Part shown: piece after piece, positions 12,204-23,324 of the stretch
Layout: every line of letters starts with the position of its first letter
How positions within the stretch are numbered: the stretch's first letter is position 1
Origin: Scytalidium lignicola
Lineage: Eukaryota; Ascomycota; Leotiomycetes
Direction: 5' to 3'
Assembly: GCA_002812745.2 (NCBI GenBank)
Contig: NCSJ02000076.1
Location: 87,712 to 151,711, forward strand
Length of the DNA stretch: 64,000 nucleotides
Made by a program: the position numbers and the translations under genes
Notes under the pieces: generated by a model
Database searches by the model: none
The model's input: only the letters and a program-made list of their open reading frames with translations
What the model was told of the DNA's origin: nothing

Positions 12204-14120
12204 ATGGCCGCCAAATCTATCCTCGAAGCCGACGGGAAGGCCATCCTCAACTATCACCTCACACGAGCTCCTGTCATCAAGCCCTCTCCTCTTCCTAAAT
12301 CTTCGACTCACAACCCCCCTCCCAAGCTGGCCTCCCTCTACTTCCCCGAAGACGAAGATGTCGATTCCATCCTCGACCAGGCCGAGTCCACATACCCATG
12401 GCTGCTCACCTCGGGCGCCAAGTTCGTGGCAAAGCCAGATCAGCTCATCAAGCGACGAGGCAAGAGCGGACTTTTGGCGCTGAACAAGACGTGGCCAGAG
12501 GCTAAGGCCTGGATTGCTGCTCGTGCTGGAAAACCACAAAAGGTTGAGTCGATTGTAGGCGTCTTGCGACAATTCTTGGTTGAGCCATTCGTGCCGCATC
12601 CAGATGGAACCGAATATTACATCAACATCAACTCCGTAAGAGAGGTATGTTTGCGATTTCCCTCCATGTCGGAAGTGTTATGTGGGTAGGGAGGAGGGAG
12701 CAGTGAGGGGCAGCTAGCCAGGAACGACAAAGTTGTCGAATCTGGGCTCGTAGTAGGCGAAAATCCTGCCATTCATCTTGCATAATTTCAAGTGAATTGT
12801 CTGGCACGTCACCAAAGGAGCTTGTGGTAAATTTTACCACTAGATTTCTCCGTGGGATGCCATCGCTCTTTTAAACCTGGGGGAGATAGCCGGGTTCGCT
12901 TCGAATCCGGTTGTGTGTGGGTTACGGACGAGCGGATGCTACAACCGCCCAAATCGGGACGGCCCACTTTCGTCATCCCCTGCGGCTTTATCGGCCCTTA
13001 CGTCTAATAGACGCTGGTCGATCTATCTCATCTCATCCAATAAGACTTTTCCAAATTCTCACACTTTATACTAACTGCCTTTCTCTTTATGTAGGGTGAT
13101 TGGATCCTTTTCACACATGAGGGAGGTGTAGATGTAGGCGATGTTGATGCAAAGGCAGAGAAGATTCTCATCCCCATCGACCTGTCTGAATACCCGTCAA
13201 ACGAGGAGATCGCTGCAACCCTTCTGAAGAAGNTCCCCAAAGGTCTCCACAATGTCCTTGTTGACTTCATCACAAGACTTTACGCCGTCTACGTTGATTG
13301 TCAATTTACATACCTGGAGATCAATCCCTTAGTAGTCATCCCCAATGCCGATGCTACATCTGCAGAAGTCCACTTCTTGGATCTGGCTGCTAAGCTGGAC
13401 CAGACTGCCGAATTCGAATGTGGTGTTAAATGGGCCGTTGCCCGATCACCTGCTGCCCTTGGTTTAACTGCTCACAAGGCTGCTGATGGAAAGGTCAGCA
13501 TCGATGCTGGCCCACCAATGGCTTTCCCAGCTCCTTTCGGTCGTGAATTGACCAAGGAAGAGGCTTACATCGCTGAGCTCGATGCTAAGACCGGTGCATC
13601 TCTCAAGCTGACCATCCTCAATCCTAACGGTCGGGTATGGACCTTAGTCGCTGGTGGTGGTGCATCAGTCGTATACGCTGATGCCATTGCCAGCGCAGGC
13701 TTTGCCGAAGAACTGGCCAACTACGGTGAATACTCTGGTGCACCAACCGAGACGCAAACCTACCACTACGCGCGAACTGTCCTAGATCTCATGCTCCGTG
13801 CTCCACTCAGCGAGAAGGGCAAGGTTCTCTTCATCGGAGGTGGTATTGCCAACTTCACCAACGTCGCGTCTACATTCAAGGGTCTCATCCGCGCTCTTCG
13901 CGAGGTCAGCACAAGCCTGATCGAGCACAAGGTCCAAATCTGGGTCCGTCGTGCAGGCCCTAACTACCAAGAGGGTCTGAAGAACATCAAGTCCGTTAGT
14001 CAAGAGCTGAAGCTTGACATGCATGTCTATGGTCCTGATATGCACGTCAGTGGTATCGTGCCTCTGGCTCTCGTTCCTGGTCGTTTGGAACAGAGTACAA
14101 TTAAGGAATATAGCGGTTAG
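12204..14120 (+). CDS. ACL2: ATP-citrate lyase subunit 2 (ATP-grasp/citrate-binding subunit)
   Basis: Partner of ACL1. It binds ATP and citrate and produces the citryl-phosphate intermediate in the cytosol. Exons 12204-12644 and 13095-14120 give 488 aa, the usual size of fungal subunit 2. Seen: the ATP-grasp start [33 protein letters not shown] (nucleotide-binding loop), [11 protein letters not shown] (the metal-ligand/ATP-grasp ENP segment), then the citrate-binding domain with [14 protein letters not shown] and [17 protein letters not shown]. The single intron is 450 nt, much longer than the others here. An N at 13233 leaves one residue between KK and PKG undetermined. AATAAA signals lie at 14321 and 14337. 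Confidence 0.96.
12890..12910. repeat. Short hairpin inside the ACL2 intron
   Basis: CCGGGTTCG (12890-12898) and CGAATCCGG (12902-12910) pair over nine positions with one G-U, closing a CTT loop; flanking bases extend it by one more G-U and one A-T. It sits mid-intron. It resembles a T-arm only superficially (loop too short, no cloverleaf around it). Confidence 0.6.
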
Positions 14121-14919
14121 ATAGACTGCTTTAGATGATGTATGATTGGGTTCGGGTTTGGCATTTGAGAGCTTTTCGACCTCAGCTATTGGCAGCCTAC
14201 ACACAGAGCAATGAACGGTTCTGTTGGCGCATCCATGAGTCGTGTTAATAGAGTCTGAAAAAATAGATACTCATAATTTGACGTTCTCAAAAAAAAAAAA
14301 GTCTTCAGAAAATTATAGCAAATAAATGTGATTCGCAATAAATTTATATGGATCATCAATGGTGTGCTTTTTCTACATATTAGAGATAGCCAATAAGCGA
14401 TCGCATTTTAATTCGTGCACCTAACTTGAAATTAAAGCAAAATATTTGATTGGTTGATTGATTAGGTTATCTTGAACTCCACACGGTTGCAAGGTGTGCA
14501 TGGATAGATGTGCTAAGAAAGCTTGTATTCAGTACCTAACTGCACAGTACATCAGTTGATTGTAGTCAAGTAGGCATATAATATATTCGCAGTTGGGTAT
14601 TAAATAATCACGAGCAAAGTGAATGTAGTTCTGATAATAAAAAAGATTTCACCAACAAAGAATTCCAGAAAAGAGACCCACCACAATATACAGTATTATG
14701 TAGTGTGGAATTATCACGGTACACCTTTCCTTAATGAAGTCTTTACTGTTAAGACCAACAACATCAATATACTTTCTCATACGCTAAACTAAGTACAACA
14801 TTAGAATCCCCAAACCAACTCCAAATCAAGCATCCTGTTGGTTGCAGATGAGGGTAGCATGACATGAAGCGTCAAGGCAACGTAAAAATACCATATTACA
14901 GGCCACCATTTCTCCAGAA
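14121..14919. other. Convergent intergenic region, ACL2 / GH72 gene
   Basis: 799 bp, AT-rich, holding both 3' UTRs. A run of 12 A lies at 14289-14300 and polyadenylation-like AATAAA at 14321-14326 and 14337-14342 on the plus strand. No gene seen. Confidence 0.5.
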
Positions 14920-16678
14920 TTACAAGGCCATTAAGCCCGCTCCCATCAATACAGCCATAAGCATCGAGACGCTTGTGGCTTCCACTCTGTCGCCTGCATT
15001 CCCCTTTCCAGTGGCAGTAGAACTAGCCGCAGAGCCTGCCGAGGTACCGCTAGAAGAGGAAGAGGAAGAGGAAGAGGAAGAAGAAGAGGATCCGGATGAA
15101 GTGGTAGTTCCGTTTGGCAGATTGCTCTGATCATCAGCCAAGGCTTTGAGCGTAAGACCGGTGAGGATATTGCCATTGCTATCCTGAACAACCTGCTTCA
15201 CTTTAAGGTTGGTAACCTGAACGATCTTGCCATTGTTAGGGTGGTCAACGCCGTTATTAATGATGTCCTGTGCTCCGGGTGGGACGTCTGGAAGAGTGAA
15301 ATTCTTGCTAAAGAATGATGTCTTGATAAGGGAAGCATCGCACTTAGGGGGCTTAGCGGTAGTGTTCAACGGCTTAGCACTTTCAAGGCTGACTTTGTTC
15401 AAGGTGTTGAACTGTTTTTGCAGTGTATCATAATCGCCTCGGATTTGCACTGAGCCGTTGCTGTTGACAATGACCAGACCATAGTTTGATGTTTCCTGGG
15501 AATATTCGTAGACAAGTCCTCCCGCCAATGTGTTGATCAGGTTAGGACCAAAGATGGATTGTACCTCGGTAAACATTCTGGGATATGGAACATTGCAACC
15601 ATACTCGGAAAAGAAGACAGGGACACTAGAATCTGTGAAGTTCTGTGGAAAGCCATTATATCCGGAGATTGTGAAGGATGAATCACCACACCAGGAGTAA
15701 CTGTTAAGTCCAAAGATATCAATACGGGATGGGTCGGAGTCATCTCCTGTAAGACTGCATTGCATATAATTCCAGGTGTCAACAAGTGCATCACGGTAAT
15801 CAGCCGCACTGTAGCCAACTGGGATGCTACGCTTTGAGTGCTTTGCTACATAGTTCTTGAGATCACGAGTGACGGCCTATACGATGTTAGCATAAAAAGG
15901 AATTACACAAGGTGAGGGGACAATTCACTCTGATATACTGAGGGTCGAGCTTGCTAGTGTTGGCATCATTGATAATCTCATTACCGGAAAAGAACAAAAG
16001 AGTGTTTGGATAGTCCTTGAAAGCTTCAACGACAGCGAAAGTGCGGTTCAGATAACCAGCATAGTAACTGGTCCATGGAGCTGTACGGTCAATGCTCTCC
16101 CCAACCAAGGGAGAGTTCACATCGAGTAACATGTAGATACCAGCCTATTAATATTAATACTCTATTCCACATCGGCGATGGATGGTTATAGGTACGCACA
16201 AGGTTAAAGATGCTTGCGCACATATCATGGTTAAGATCCGGATCGACATTATAAACACGAATAGCATTGACACCTGCGAATTCGTCAGCCCCACTCTCTT
16301 CTGAGCCCCATGTCCATCACCGAGACAAAGATATTCTACCGACCTAGTTGCTGCATAAGGACTGCATCACGAAGACACACATCTCCGTCACTCAAGGGAT
16401 CCACGCCGCTGGACGGATCATATCCGGAAGAGCCACCAGGCTGGTAGGCCACGCCGATAATCTCAAACTTGTCGCCTGTAGCAGAATTGACAAAGTTACC
16501 GCCTTTGACTTCAACTGGTGTAACAGCTAGCGCGACTTGGGCGCAAAGGGCCAAGAAGGCAAGTCGAACCTGGGATGGCGGATTAGAGCTGTTTAAATAG
16601 AATGACGTGCAGCTCCTCGAGCAAAACCGATAATGTGTAATCGCAGTACCGTTTAATCGTTAGACTTACGCTTGCCAT
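14920..16678 (-). CDS. GH72 beta-1,3-glucanosyltransferase, GPI-anchored (Gel/Gas family)
   Basis: Remodels cell-wall beta-1,3-glucan by cutting and re-joining chains at the plasma membrane/wall. Exons 16678-16670, 16569-16344, 16273-16200, 16144-15929, 15876-14920 give 493 aa. Seen: signal peptide (MAS, then VRLAFLALCAQVALAV), GH72 segments GVAYQPGG and NAIRVYNVDPDLNHD, acid/base Glu about 159 in FFSGNEIIND and nucleophile Glu about 266 in FFSEYGCN. There is no Cys-rich CBM43 module. A linker of about 15 consecutive Ser precedes a hydrophobic C-terminal tail typical of a GPI signal. The first coding exon is only 9 nt. The donor after QLG is GTCGGT, unusual but required by phase. Confidence 0.95.
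15048..15092. repeat. Low-complexity (AAGAGG)-like tract encoding poly-Ser
   Basis: Purine-rich GAAGAGGAAGAG-type tract on the plus strand; read on the minus strand it encodes the poly-Ser linker of the GH72 enzyme, a common O-glycosylated spacer before a GPI site. Confidence 0.8.
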
Positions 16679-18519
16679 CGTGACCACCCCTTAACTATGA
16701 ATACTGTAGTGTTTGTGTGTTCCCTGGTGTTGAATTAAATTTGGTGAGTCTGCGATCCGGTATCAATTGGAAAGAAAAGTAGAGAAGGCCGTAAAAATTA
16801 AACAAATGAGTGTAAGCCAAAGGGGCAAGGGCGAAAGCAACAGTGAGAGTGAGTGACGTGAATGAAGATTTGGAAAGAGCAAAGGGCGGAAGTTGACAAT
16901 GTTATGATCGAGCAGAATATTAGTTTAAGGCAAGTGCGGGCAGCGGCCATGTACGGTATGGTTACATACAGGACGGATACGGTAAGAGTAGTGCTGACAG
17001 GGGCTGGCACGATGCAATCTACAATACGGGGGGGCATCNGTCCGTAACTGCCCAATGTACCCCCAGTTACACCTTGAATACGAGTTACGGTCTTATTATT
17101 ACTGGTTCGTATTACTGCAATCCAGTTGCTCTTGCTTCAATTTCGGTCAAGTCCAAGAAGGCCTTACTTCATTAAATACACACGCATCCAAAAGCGTTAG
17201 AAGGGTAGTATTAGCGGAATTCCAAGTTCGTCAATTTGATTATTATAAGCTAAAGATTTACGTACCATACCGACTAAAGTTATTCTTAAAAGGCTTTCGA
17301 ATAATTAATATAGCTCTTGATTATAAAGAAATGTGATGGAGTAATGAAAGACTTCTTTGACATGCGAAATCGAGTCTGAGTCTCGTGTTAATTACTTACT
17401 GGCTAATAATGGGCCGCATTGTATAGAAACGTGCACATGGGTATAACCCATACAAGAACACCTTTGAAATCATGAAGAAGAAAATAATCAACGTCGGCTA
17501 GGTTTATAGGGGGTAAGAGGGGAGGATGGCCTTGGTTCAATTATTTAATTCCATCTTTATAACTATGGAGAGTGGCTGGAAATTTAATTACGGATTCAAA
17601 CTATCAAAAATGTATACTTCATTCTAGGCATTGATTTTAAACCGCTCCAAAAGATCTAGGAGGCCTAAAAGATACCTTTCGAATTTGACAACCGAATTAT
17701 GAAAGTTGAAATATTAGAGAAGAAGAAAATATAATGCGATTCGAAGGATCATTTAACCCCTCTATTAACTACCTCTCCTCCTGTAGCATCAAACCTCTAG
17801 ATACACGCTGATCCCTGGAGCAAGTGCTTCAAGGATATGCTTCCACTTGAATTACTATGGTTTTACCCTCAAGACCCATTCAGATCTCACTCCATATGAG
17901 AATCTCCGAAAAGGAGAATCTGAAGAAGATTGGATGAAAGGAAATTTGATAATAAAATACACAAGCTTGCGACTCTTGTTGAATATAAAACGTGGTACTA
18001 ACCCGTCTTATAGAAGAGGAAAGTAGATAAGTGCATAACATTCACGATTACATGCTGATGAAGATCTAGAGTGTATTCATAGAGAAATATCTTTAAAAAA
18101 AAATTAAGGTCGTCTGCCTATTGAAAGGCAAAAGTACATCGATCTCAGAAACGTGAATACAAGCTGGGTTTTCGAGAGAGGAAAGTACGCTCAGTACTGC
18201 GGTCTGCAAAGAGACTCTCGACCACAAAGAATGATAAGACTCAATGCTAGATCGTAGTCTCCCACCCCAGGGACGTTCAATGCCGAGCAGCTAGCACGAT
18301 ACTGCGTGAATGAAGTGTATTCAAGGAGGTAGCATATACCGAAAGATGCCCTCGCCCTACGCACTGAGCGCAGAGCGCCAGCTTCCTCTTGATATTCTTG
18401 CCCACAATTCCGTTCAATAAAATTGTCTCTATCACAAAAGAAGCAGGATCAATTTACGCTGCTTGCACATCATCATCAGCTCGGCCTAATTCCCCCTTGC
18501 TCGCCATCAAAACAGCACA
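16679..18519. other. Gene-free AT-rich region
   Basis: 1841 bp between the GH72 start and the gene at 18520, so it includes both promoters. One N at 17039 follows a GGGGGGCATC stretch. From about 17050 to 18370 the DNA is AT-rich with no long ORF and no terminal repeats that I could see. No gene or RNA gene identified. Confidence 0.5.
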
Positions 18520-19665
18520 ATGTGCTATAACGAGCAGAACAGATACAGCTGCGGCTGTGAGGAAAAAGGAGAGAGACAAACCTGTGTCCCGAAGATGGCA
18601 GATAAACAACAAGAGTGTACAGGTCCAACCAAAAAGGTCCTCATCCTTCCTTACCCCTGCAAGAGGTGCCGTAGAGACACCTGGCTGAAGCGTTTGGAGG
18701 GCAAACTCATTTCCCGAGAGCGCCCCAAGAAGCTTAATGAAACGCAAGCTCAAGAGGAGACGGTCAATTCTGTTACCTATGAAGGGACAATCGATCTAAA
18801 GAAAGGTTCTGGAGAAATGGCTATCGGTTTGACTGCAGAGGAAACTACGACGAACATTCTTGTCCCCTCTATCAAAGTAGATACTGCCCCCAACGCAGGT
18901 GAGGACAAGGCTGAACGCATCAATGCTCCTTTCAAGGCAACAAAGATTGGCGACGTTGATGATTTTGAGCGCAAGCAGTGGGAAAAGCGCAGAAACCGCT
19001 TCTCATGGACTCCAACCACCGACATCAGCGACTATGCAACTAAGAATAAAGCGACTCACGATGATGATGATGATGGTTCTGTTGTTGATAGAAGTGTTGA
19101 GAATGAGAACTCAATTCTTTCCTCGGGTGCTCTCCTATTCACTGTAAACATTATGTCGTCAGGTGAACAAGATGGAAAGACAGTCAAACTAGGCCAAGAC
19201 AGAGGCGTTGCTCAACCAGCTTCAGTTCCATTGGATGATGTTGCAGCCACTGGTACAAAGGAGAAGACCGATGATGATGCTAACGAGCATATCCAAGCCG
19301 CTCCAGCTCCAGTCAACAAGGTCCTAACCGCAATCAAAGGAGCGAAGAAACCTAGAAGAGGTGGAGGAGCAGTGCTGAAAGCTTTATTTTGCCGCCTGCT
19401 CACTAGAGCTCGCAGACTCAAGAATCGAAATCATACTGATTACATTAAACTTCGCGGCGACGATGAGAGCAGTAGTAACGCTGCAGGATCAGAAAATCTA
19501 GGCACGGAACACCAGAGCAGTACTGCTGCGACTGGCCAGGAAATTACCATTGATGACTCTTCCCGCGAGGGATCTTATGAGGATCAAGAGTTTGGAAAGA
19601 ATGCCCGCTGGCCAGCTCCAGTCAAGCCACGATACATCGTTGACAGCGATGACACAAGCTTGTGA
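18520..19665 (+). CDS. Unknown fungal protein with Cys-rich N terminus and acidic disordered tail
   Basis: Single-exon ORF of 381 aa; I do not recognise a named family. The first 55 residues contain seven or more cysteines in a pattern (MCY, SCGC, TCV, ECTG, PYPCKRC) that could bind zinc and that I associate with lineage-specific fungal proteins of unknown role. The remainder is rich in Glu/Asp/Ser/Thr/Lys, includes DDDDD near residue 183, and has one basic patch at about 268-308 (IKGAKKPRRGGG and following Arg/Lys) that could be a nuclear or RNA-binding signal. No signal peptide or membrane segment. Open over its whole length with a clear ATG. Convergent with the RING gene. Confidence 0.75.
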   Translation: MCYNEQNRYSCGCEEKGERQTCVPKMADKQQECTGPTKKVLILPYPCKRCRRDTWLKRLEGKLISRERPKKLNETQAQEETVNSVTYEGTIDLKKGSGEMAIGLTAEETTTNILVPSIKVDTAPNAGEDKAERINAPFKATKIGDVDDFERKQWEKRRNRFSWTPTTDISDYATKNKATHDDDDDGSVVDRSVENENSILSSGALLFTVNIMSSGEQDGKTVKLGQDRGVAQPASVPLDDVAATGTKEKTDDDANEHIQAAPAPVNKVLTAIKGAKKPRRGGGAVLKALFCRLLTRARRLKNRNHTDYIKLRGDDESSSNAAGSENLGTEHQSSTAATGQEITIDDSSREGSYEDQEFGKNARWPAPVKPRYIVDSDDTSL

Positions 19666-20068
19666 AGAGCCTTGGAGCTCAGGTTGAAGAGATGGATTTT
19701 AAACGGATACTAGGGATGGTGAAGTAGGATACATTTCAAACGTTTATGTTTTTCCATCCATTCAAAAACAGGTGTTTAGGTTTTTTTTCTGGGTTGGTTG
19801 GATTGTGTACGGAGAAAGAAATAGGTTCATACCTCTAGCGCTTATAAAAATGAGAGACAAATTCATGTTATGATTTTGCAGCTTCAACGAACGAACAAAG
19901 AGAATGATGTGAATTTTCATTTCAGTTATGTCATAGCTAATATAAGCTGACCTACCATGCTTCGTAAAAAGTACTCCGTACAAATGCAACCCCCCAGATT
20001 CAGTAGCCACCTTCCTATAAACGCCAAATTTTCCGTAACTTTGTTATTACCGCGAGGCAAAAGATTTC
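19666..20068. other. Convergent intergenic region
   Basis: 403 bp between convergent stops, holding two 3' UTRs. A small minus-strand ORF (19762-20010) lacks any recognisable motif. Nothing else seen. Confidence 0.45.
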
Positions 20069-21460
20069 TTATAGCTTCGTGACGATATCTCTGGTAGAAT
20101 CACTCAATCTTCTGTGCGGCTGTGGTGGTGGCTGCGAACTATTGCCTGGCCCTGCTGGCGACTCTGATCCTGCACTAGGTCCAGGTCCAGGTCGCCGCTC
20201 CTGCAGTTTGAAGTTTACCAACCATCTTACATGCATGCGTAGAAGACCTTGTTCACTTCTCAACTCGGCAAGCTGCTCTTTTATCGGGATTGTCTCATTG
20301 AAGAGCATCATGGTCTGCTTTGCCTCAAGATCGGTCATACCGGCAGAGATTTGGTCTACTCTACTCTCTTGAGACTCAATCAAGGAGAGAAGATACTGGT
20401 CACTCGAATCATATTGATCTCTGGACTCCAACCCCTCTGATGATGCAACAGCAGGCAGTGACGCAACCGTTTGATTGGAGATTTCAGAATAGGTGAGTGG
20501 AGATTCCGTGATAGGTCGGTTTTCTAGAAATTTGATACGACGTTCTTGGATCCTATCTTTCTCGTTCAAAGCGTGTACCTCATCTCGTAGCGCTGCTATC
20601 TCACTCTTCAATATCTCAGCCATCGGTCCTACAATCTTGAAGTTGCAATCTGGAGCATGCGAGTCTAGTTCCTTTCTCTTAGACTCATGCTGACATCCAT
20701 AGACTGCCCACTTGCAACATGCAACCACATCTGGACATTCTTTCAGGTGTTCAGCCTCCTTGCATCGCAAAATCTCGGCTCCACAGTATTTGCACTCTGC
20801 CTCCCTCACTTTGCAGTTCAGCTCCCTATGCGTCTCCATGTCAATCTCCTGGTGGACCTCATCACAATCAGGGCATGTGGCATCGTGATGCAGGCAGCCT
20901 CTTTCAAAATACTTTCTCTTGACAAGATCCCTGCACGTCTTTCCTGGACATTTGACGAGCGCATCCTTGCAATATCTCTCCAAATGATTTTCTAGCATGG
21001 AGCGCGGCAGGGTTGACCTGCAGCAGATACAGTGAACCTGCAAAGCATCGAGCTGGTTGAGGACTATCTTATGAGATCGATAAAGTTCCGGTTCACTCAA
21101 GGGATATCGATCTACTGGACACTGGTTGTTGTGACACAAAGCCTCCGTAATGCAGTCGCGGCAAAAGGTATGATCACACACAGTATCAACTGGGTCCACC
21201 AACGCAACCCGACAGATCGGACAGATCAGGTTCTCGTCAACAGGTCCAGCGTATGTTAAGGCTCGGAAGTCAACTTCAACGGCTGTCGGTTCTCCACAGA
21301 CGGTCCCATCTTGAGCAAGCTGTGCAGGCCGCAGAACAACTGCTCTTCTGGTGGCTCGTGGCGACGCCGGACGAATGGGTGTATTTGGCGGGACAGTGAG
21401 ATGACCTAGATCGCGACTCAAGTTTCGTGGTGTATCTTGTGGGGTATTTGGAGGAGGCAT
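20069..21460 (-). CDS. TRAF-like RING finger protein (probable E3 ubiquitin ligase)
   Basis: 463 aa from the ATG at 21460 (MPPPNTPQ); the frame stays open upstream but only via a GTG codon, and the ATG has A at -3. RING at about 80-125: CPICRVALVDPVDTVC, then DHTFCRDC, then CPVD; the eighth ligand is Asp (C3HC3D), as in some TRAF-type RINGs. Then come Cys/His repeats typical of TRAF-type zinc fingers (CICC, CPGKTC, CPDC, CKYCGAEI, CCKWAVYGC) over about 140-275. A coiled coil (ILKSEIAALRDEVHALNEKD) follows. The C terminus is Pro/Ser-rich, and no MATH/TRAF-C domain is seen. Expected to promote ubiquitin transfer to an unknown partner. Divergent to the SNARE gene. Confidence 0.88.
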   Translation of the reverse strand: MPPPNTPQDTPRNLSRDLGHLTVPPNTPIRPASPRATRRAVVLRPAQLAQDGTVCGEPTAVEVDFRALTYAGPVDENLICPICRVALVDPVDTVCDHTFCRDCITEALCHNNQCPVDRYPLSEPELYRSHKIVLNQLDALQVHCICCRSTLPRSMLENHLERYCKDALVKCPGKTCRDLVKRKYFERGCLHHDATCPDCDEVHQEIDMETHRELNCKVREAECKYCGAEILRCKEAEHLKECPDVVACCKWAVYGCQHESKRKELDSHAPDCNFKIVGPMAEILKSEIAALRDEVHALNEKDRIQERRIKFLENRPITESPLTYSEISNQTVASLPAVASSEGLESRDQYDSSDQYLLSLIESQESRVDQISAGMTDLEAKQTMMLFNETIPIKEQLAELRSEQGLLRMHVRWLVNFKLQERRPGPGPSAGSESPAGPGNSSQPPPQPHRRLSDSTRDIVTKL

Positions 21461-22066
21461 GGTTCTTGCTTGTCCTTTACGCACGGGCTAATATAGCTGT
21501 TATGAAGGAATCATCGGCCACTTCAACCGTCAGATGTAAAGAAGTGGAGTCGGCTTTAGAACAAAGGCTTAGACCCGGACAACCGCGTTCCGCCAAAAAG
21601 TTCGGAACGTTTAAATTGTATATCGTTTATGCTGGGAAGACCTATGCTTGAAGCAGGATGTTCTGTGGAAACATATCCATTATATGGACGCTTCCAGATG
21701 GTTGTGCCCGCACAAACTGGTTCGTATGCGATACTTTCAAAGATGATGTCGATGGTTGATACAACCTAGGTTACATCTAGAAGTTCAAGATCCCAAAAGT
21801 ACGCGACGGGTGGTCCGTGCCTCCCGTACTCGTGGTGGGCTCGGTAATCCCTCATTGGTTAGTGAGACAACGAGAGTATGAGGCGCTGACTTTTGGACTC
21901 TAGGCTGCGGAGTTTATCTATTCCCTCTCCTTTATGCCGTTTAGAAGTCGCAGTGGTGTTTCTAGTACTTTTCATTTATATACATCAGTACTGTGACACC
22001 AATCAACCTAGTTACCCTTTATTTAGAAGCTATCAAAACTTCCGGAGACCCCGAGTTCTGACTACC
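21461..22066. promoter_or_regulatory. Divergent intergenic region, RING protein / SNARE
   Basis: 606 bp holding both promoters. The frame upstream of the SNARE ATG is open from 21893 but reads unlike its homologues. Nothing else seen. Confidence 0.45.
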
Positions 22067-22954
22067 ATGACGAATCCAAATCAATACTTCCTTTTAGCGG
22101 ATCATATAAAGCTCTCCCTGCTAGAGCGGCAGCGAGCAATTTCATTGAATCTAGAGCCTACGGCGCAAGATGGAAATATCTCTCGTTCTTTAGAATCGTT
22201 ACGTGAAGGATTGGAAAGCATAACGAAGGAGAGAATACAACTACAAGAAGCCGGAGAGACGGAGTAAAACAGCCTTCCAGCTTATCATGTATTATAAATA
22301 GCTAATTGCTTATACAGTGCATCTGCTACTCTTCAAGAGTCAGAAGAAACCCTCCGACAACAATATCATGATCTATCATCCCAATTTACTGGCAACTCAG
22401 TCAACACTGCGTTAAAGCCCAACGATCCTGCTCTCATCGACGATTTCAAAAGAGCATCAGACTTGCGTGTCCCATCGACCTCTTCCCTCCTCAAGAAATC
22501 ATTGCGCGATAATAATAATATCGCTGCGCCTTCTCCTAAATCTGTGCGCTTCTCAGATGTACCCTCCGTCCTGTCGGAGGATGAAAACAGAGCGGCCTTG
22601 TTCCCTTATCGTGATGACCCCGAAGCCGGGCCTCCTGATCAATCGCATTTGGATAATCAACAAATTCATACATATCACACTCAAGTGCTGGCTGAGCAGG
22701 ATGAAGCTTTGGATAGATTAGGGGAATCTATTGGTCGGCAGAGGGAGCTGAGTATTCAGATTGGGGATGAGTTGGATGAGCACGTTCAGATGCTGGATGA
22801 AGTAGATGGACATGTGGACCGACATCAAAGTCGATTGGATCAGGCGAGGAAAAATCTTGGGAGTGTGGCTAGGAAGGCGAAGGATAATATGCAGATGACT
22901 ACGATAGTGATCTTGATTATTATTCTAGTCCTCTTGATCATCATCCTAAAATAG
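22067..22954 (+). CDS. Qc-SNARE, Syn8/syntaxin-8-like
   Basis: Membrane-fusion protein of the endosomal/Golgi system. Exons 22067-22263 and 22318-22954 give 277 aa. It starts MTNPNQYFLLADHIKLSLLE, a conserved N-terminal segment of fungal Syn8-like proteins. The SNARE helix lies at about 195-255 (QDEALDRLGESIGRQREL through HVDRHQSRLDQARKN), with the probable zero-layer Gln in SIQIGDEL. It ends in a single C-terminal membrane anchor (TTIVILIIILVLLIIILK), so the protein is tail-anchored with its bulk in the cytosol. The donor GTAAAA directly overlaps the in-frame TAA that would otherwise end exon 1. Confidence 0.9.
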
Positions 22955-23324
22955 ACAGCAGGAAGAGCAGCTGTGGCGGTGGGTGTCTATATATTATCTT
23001 TGTCTTGAGTAGTTCTGGCGTTGGGTGGCAGCTTCGTGGCGTCCGGAGCCAATGTTCCAATACGTGATCATTTTGCTGGGGAGGTTTGAATCCACCCCAG
23101 ATAGAAAGAGGGTTTCAAGCATTTAATACGATGGTCAAATTTTTATTCGGATATCTACCGGAATAAGTATACACATGTGGAGCTCAAGAGCTCCATCTTC
23201 AAAATATTTTATTTCCTTATACTTTAGAGTCCGTCATCCTGACTGGTTCCATATCTAGTCCACCAGATTAGCAAAGCAAACTCCAATAATTTACAGTAGT
23301 AATAATACAAGGGAAGTTAAATCT
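22955..23324. other. Convergent intergenic region
   Basis: 370 bp, AT-rich, between the SNARE stop and the proposed 3' end of the next minus-strand gene. Presumed 3' UTRs; if the small gene uses a further downstream exon, part of this stretch would belong to it. Confidence 0.4.

Noticed and set aside
11068..12298. ORFs of 80-140 codons in the ACL1/ACL2 spacer
   Set aside because: Overlap one another on both strands, lack family features and occupy a promoter region.
12884..12912. T-arm-like GGTTCG...TTCGAATCC suggesting a tRNA in the ACL2 intron
   Set aside because: The loop of the hairpin is only three bases and no anticodon, D or acceptor stems can be built around it.
16679..18519. RIP-mutated transposon in the AT-rich stretch
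   Set aside because: AT-rich, but no terminal repeats, target-site duplication or residual transposase/reverse-transcriptase frame could be seen.
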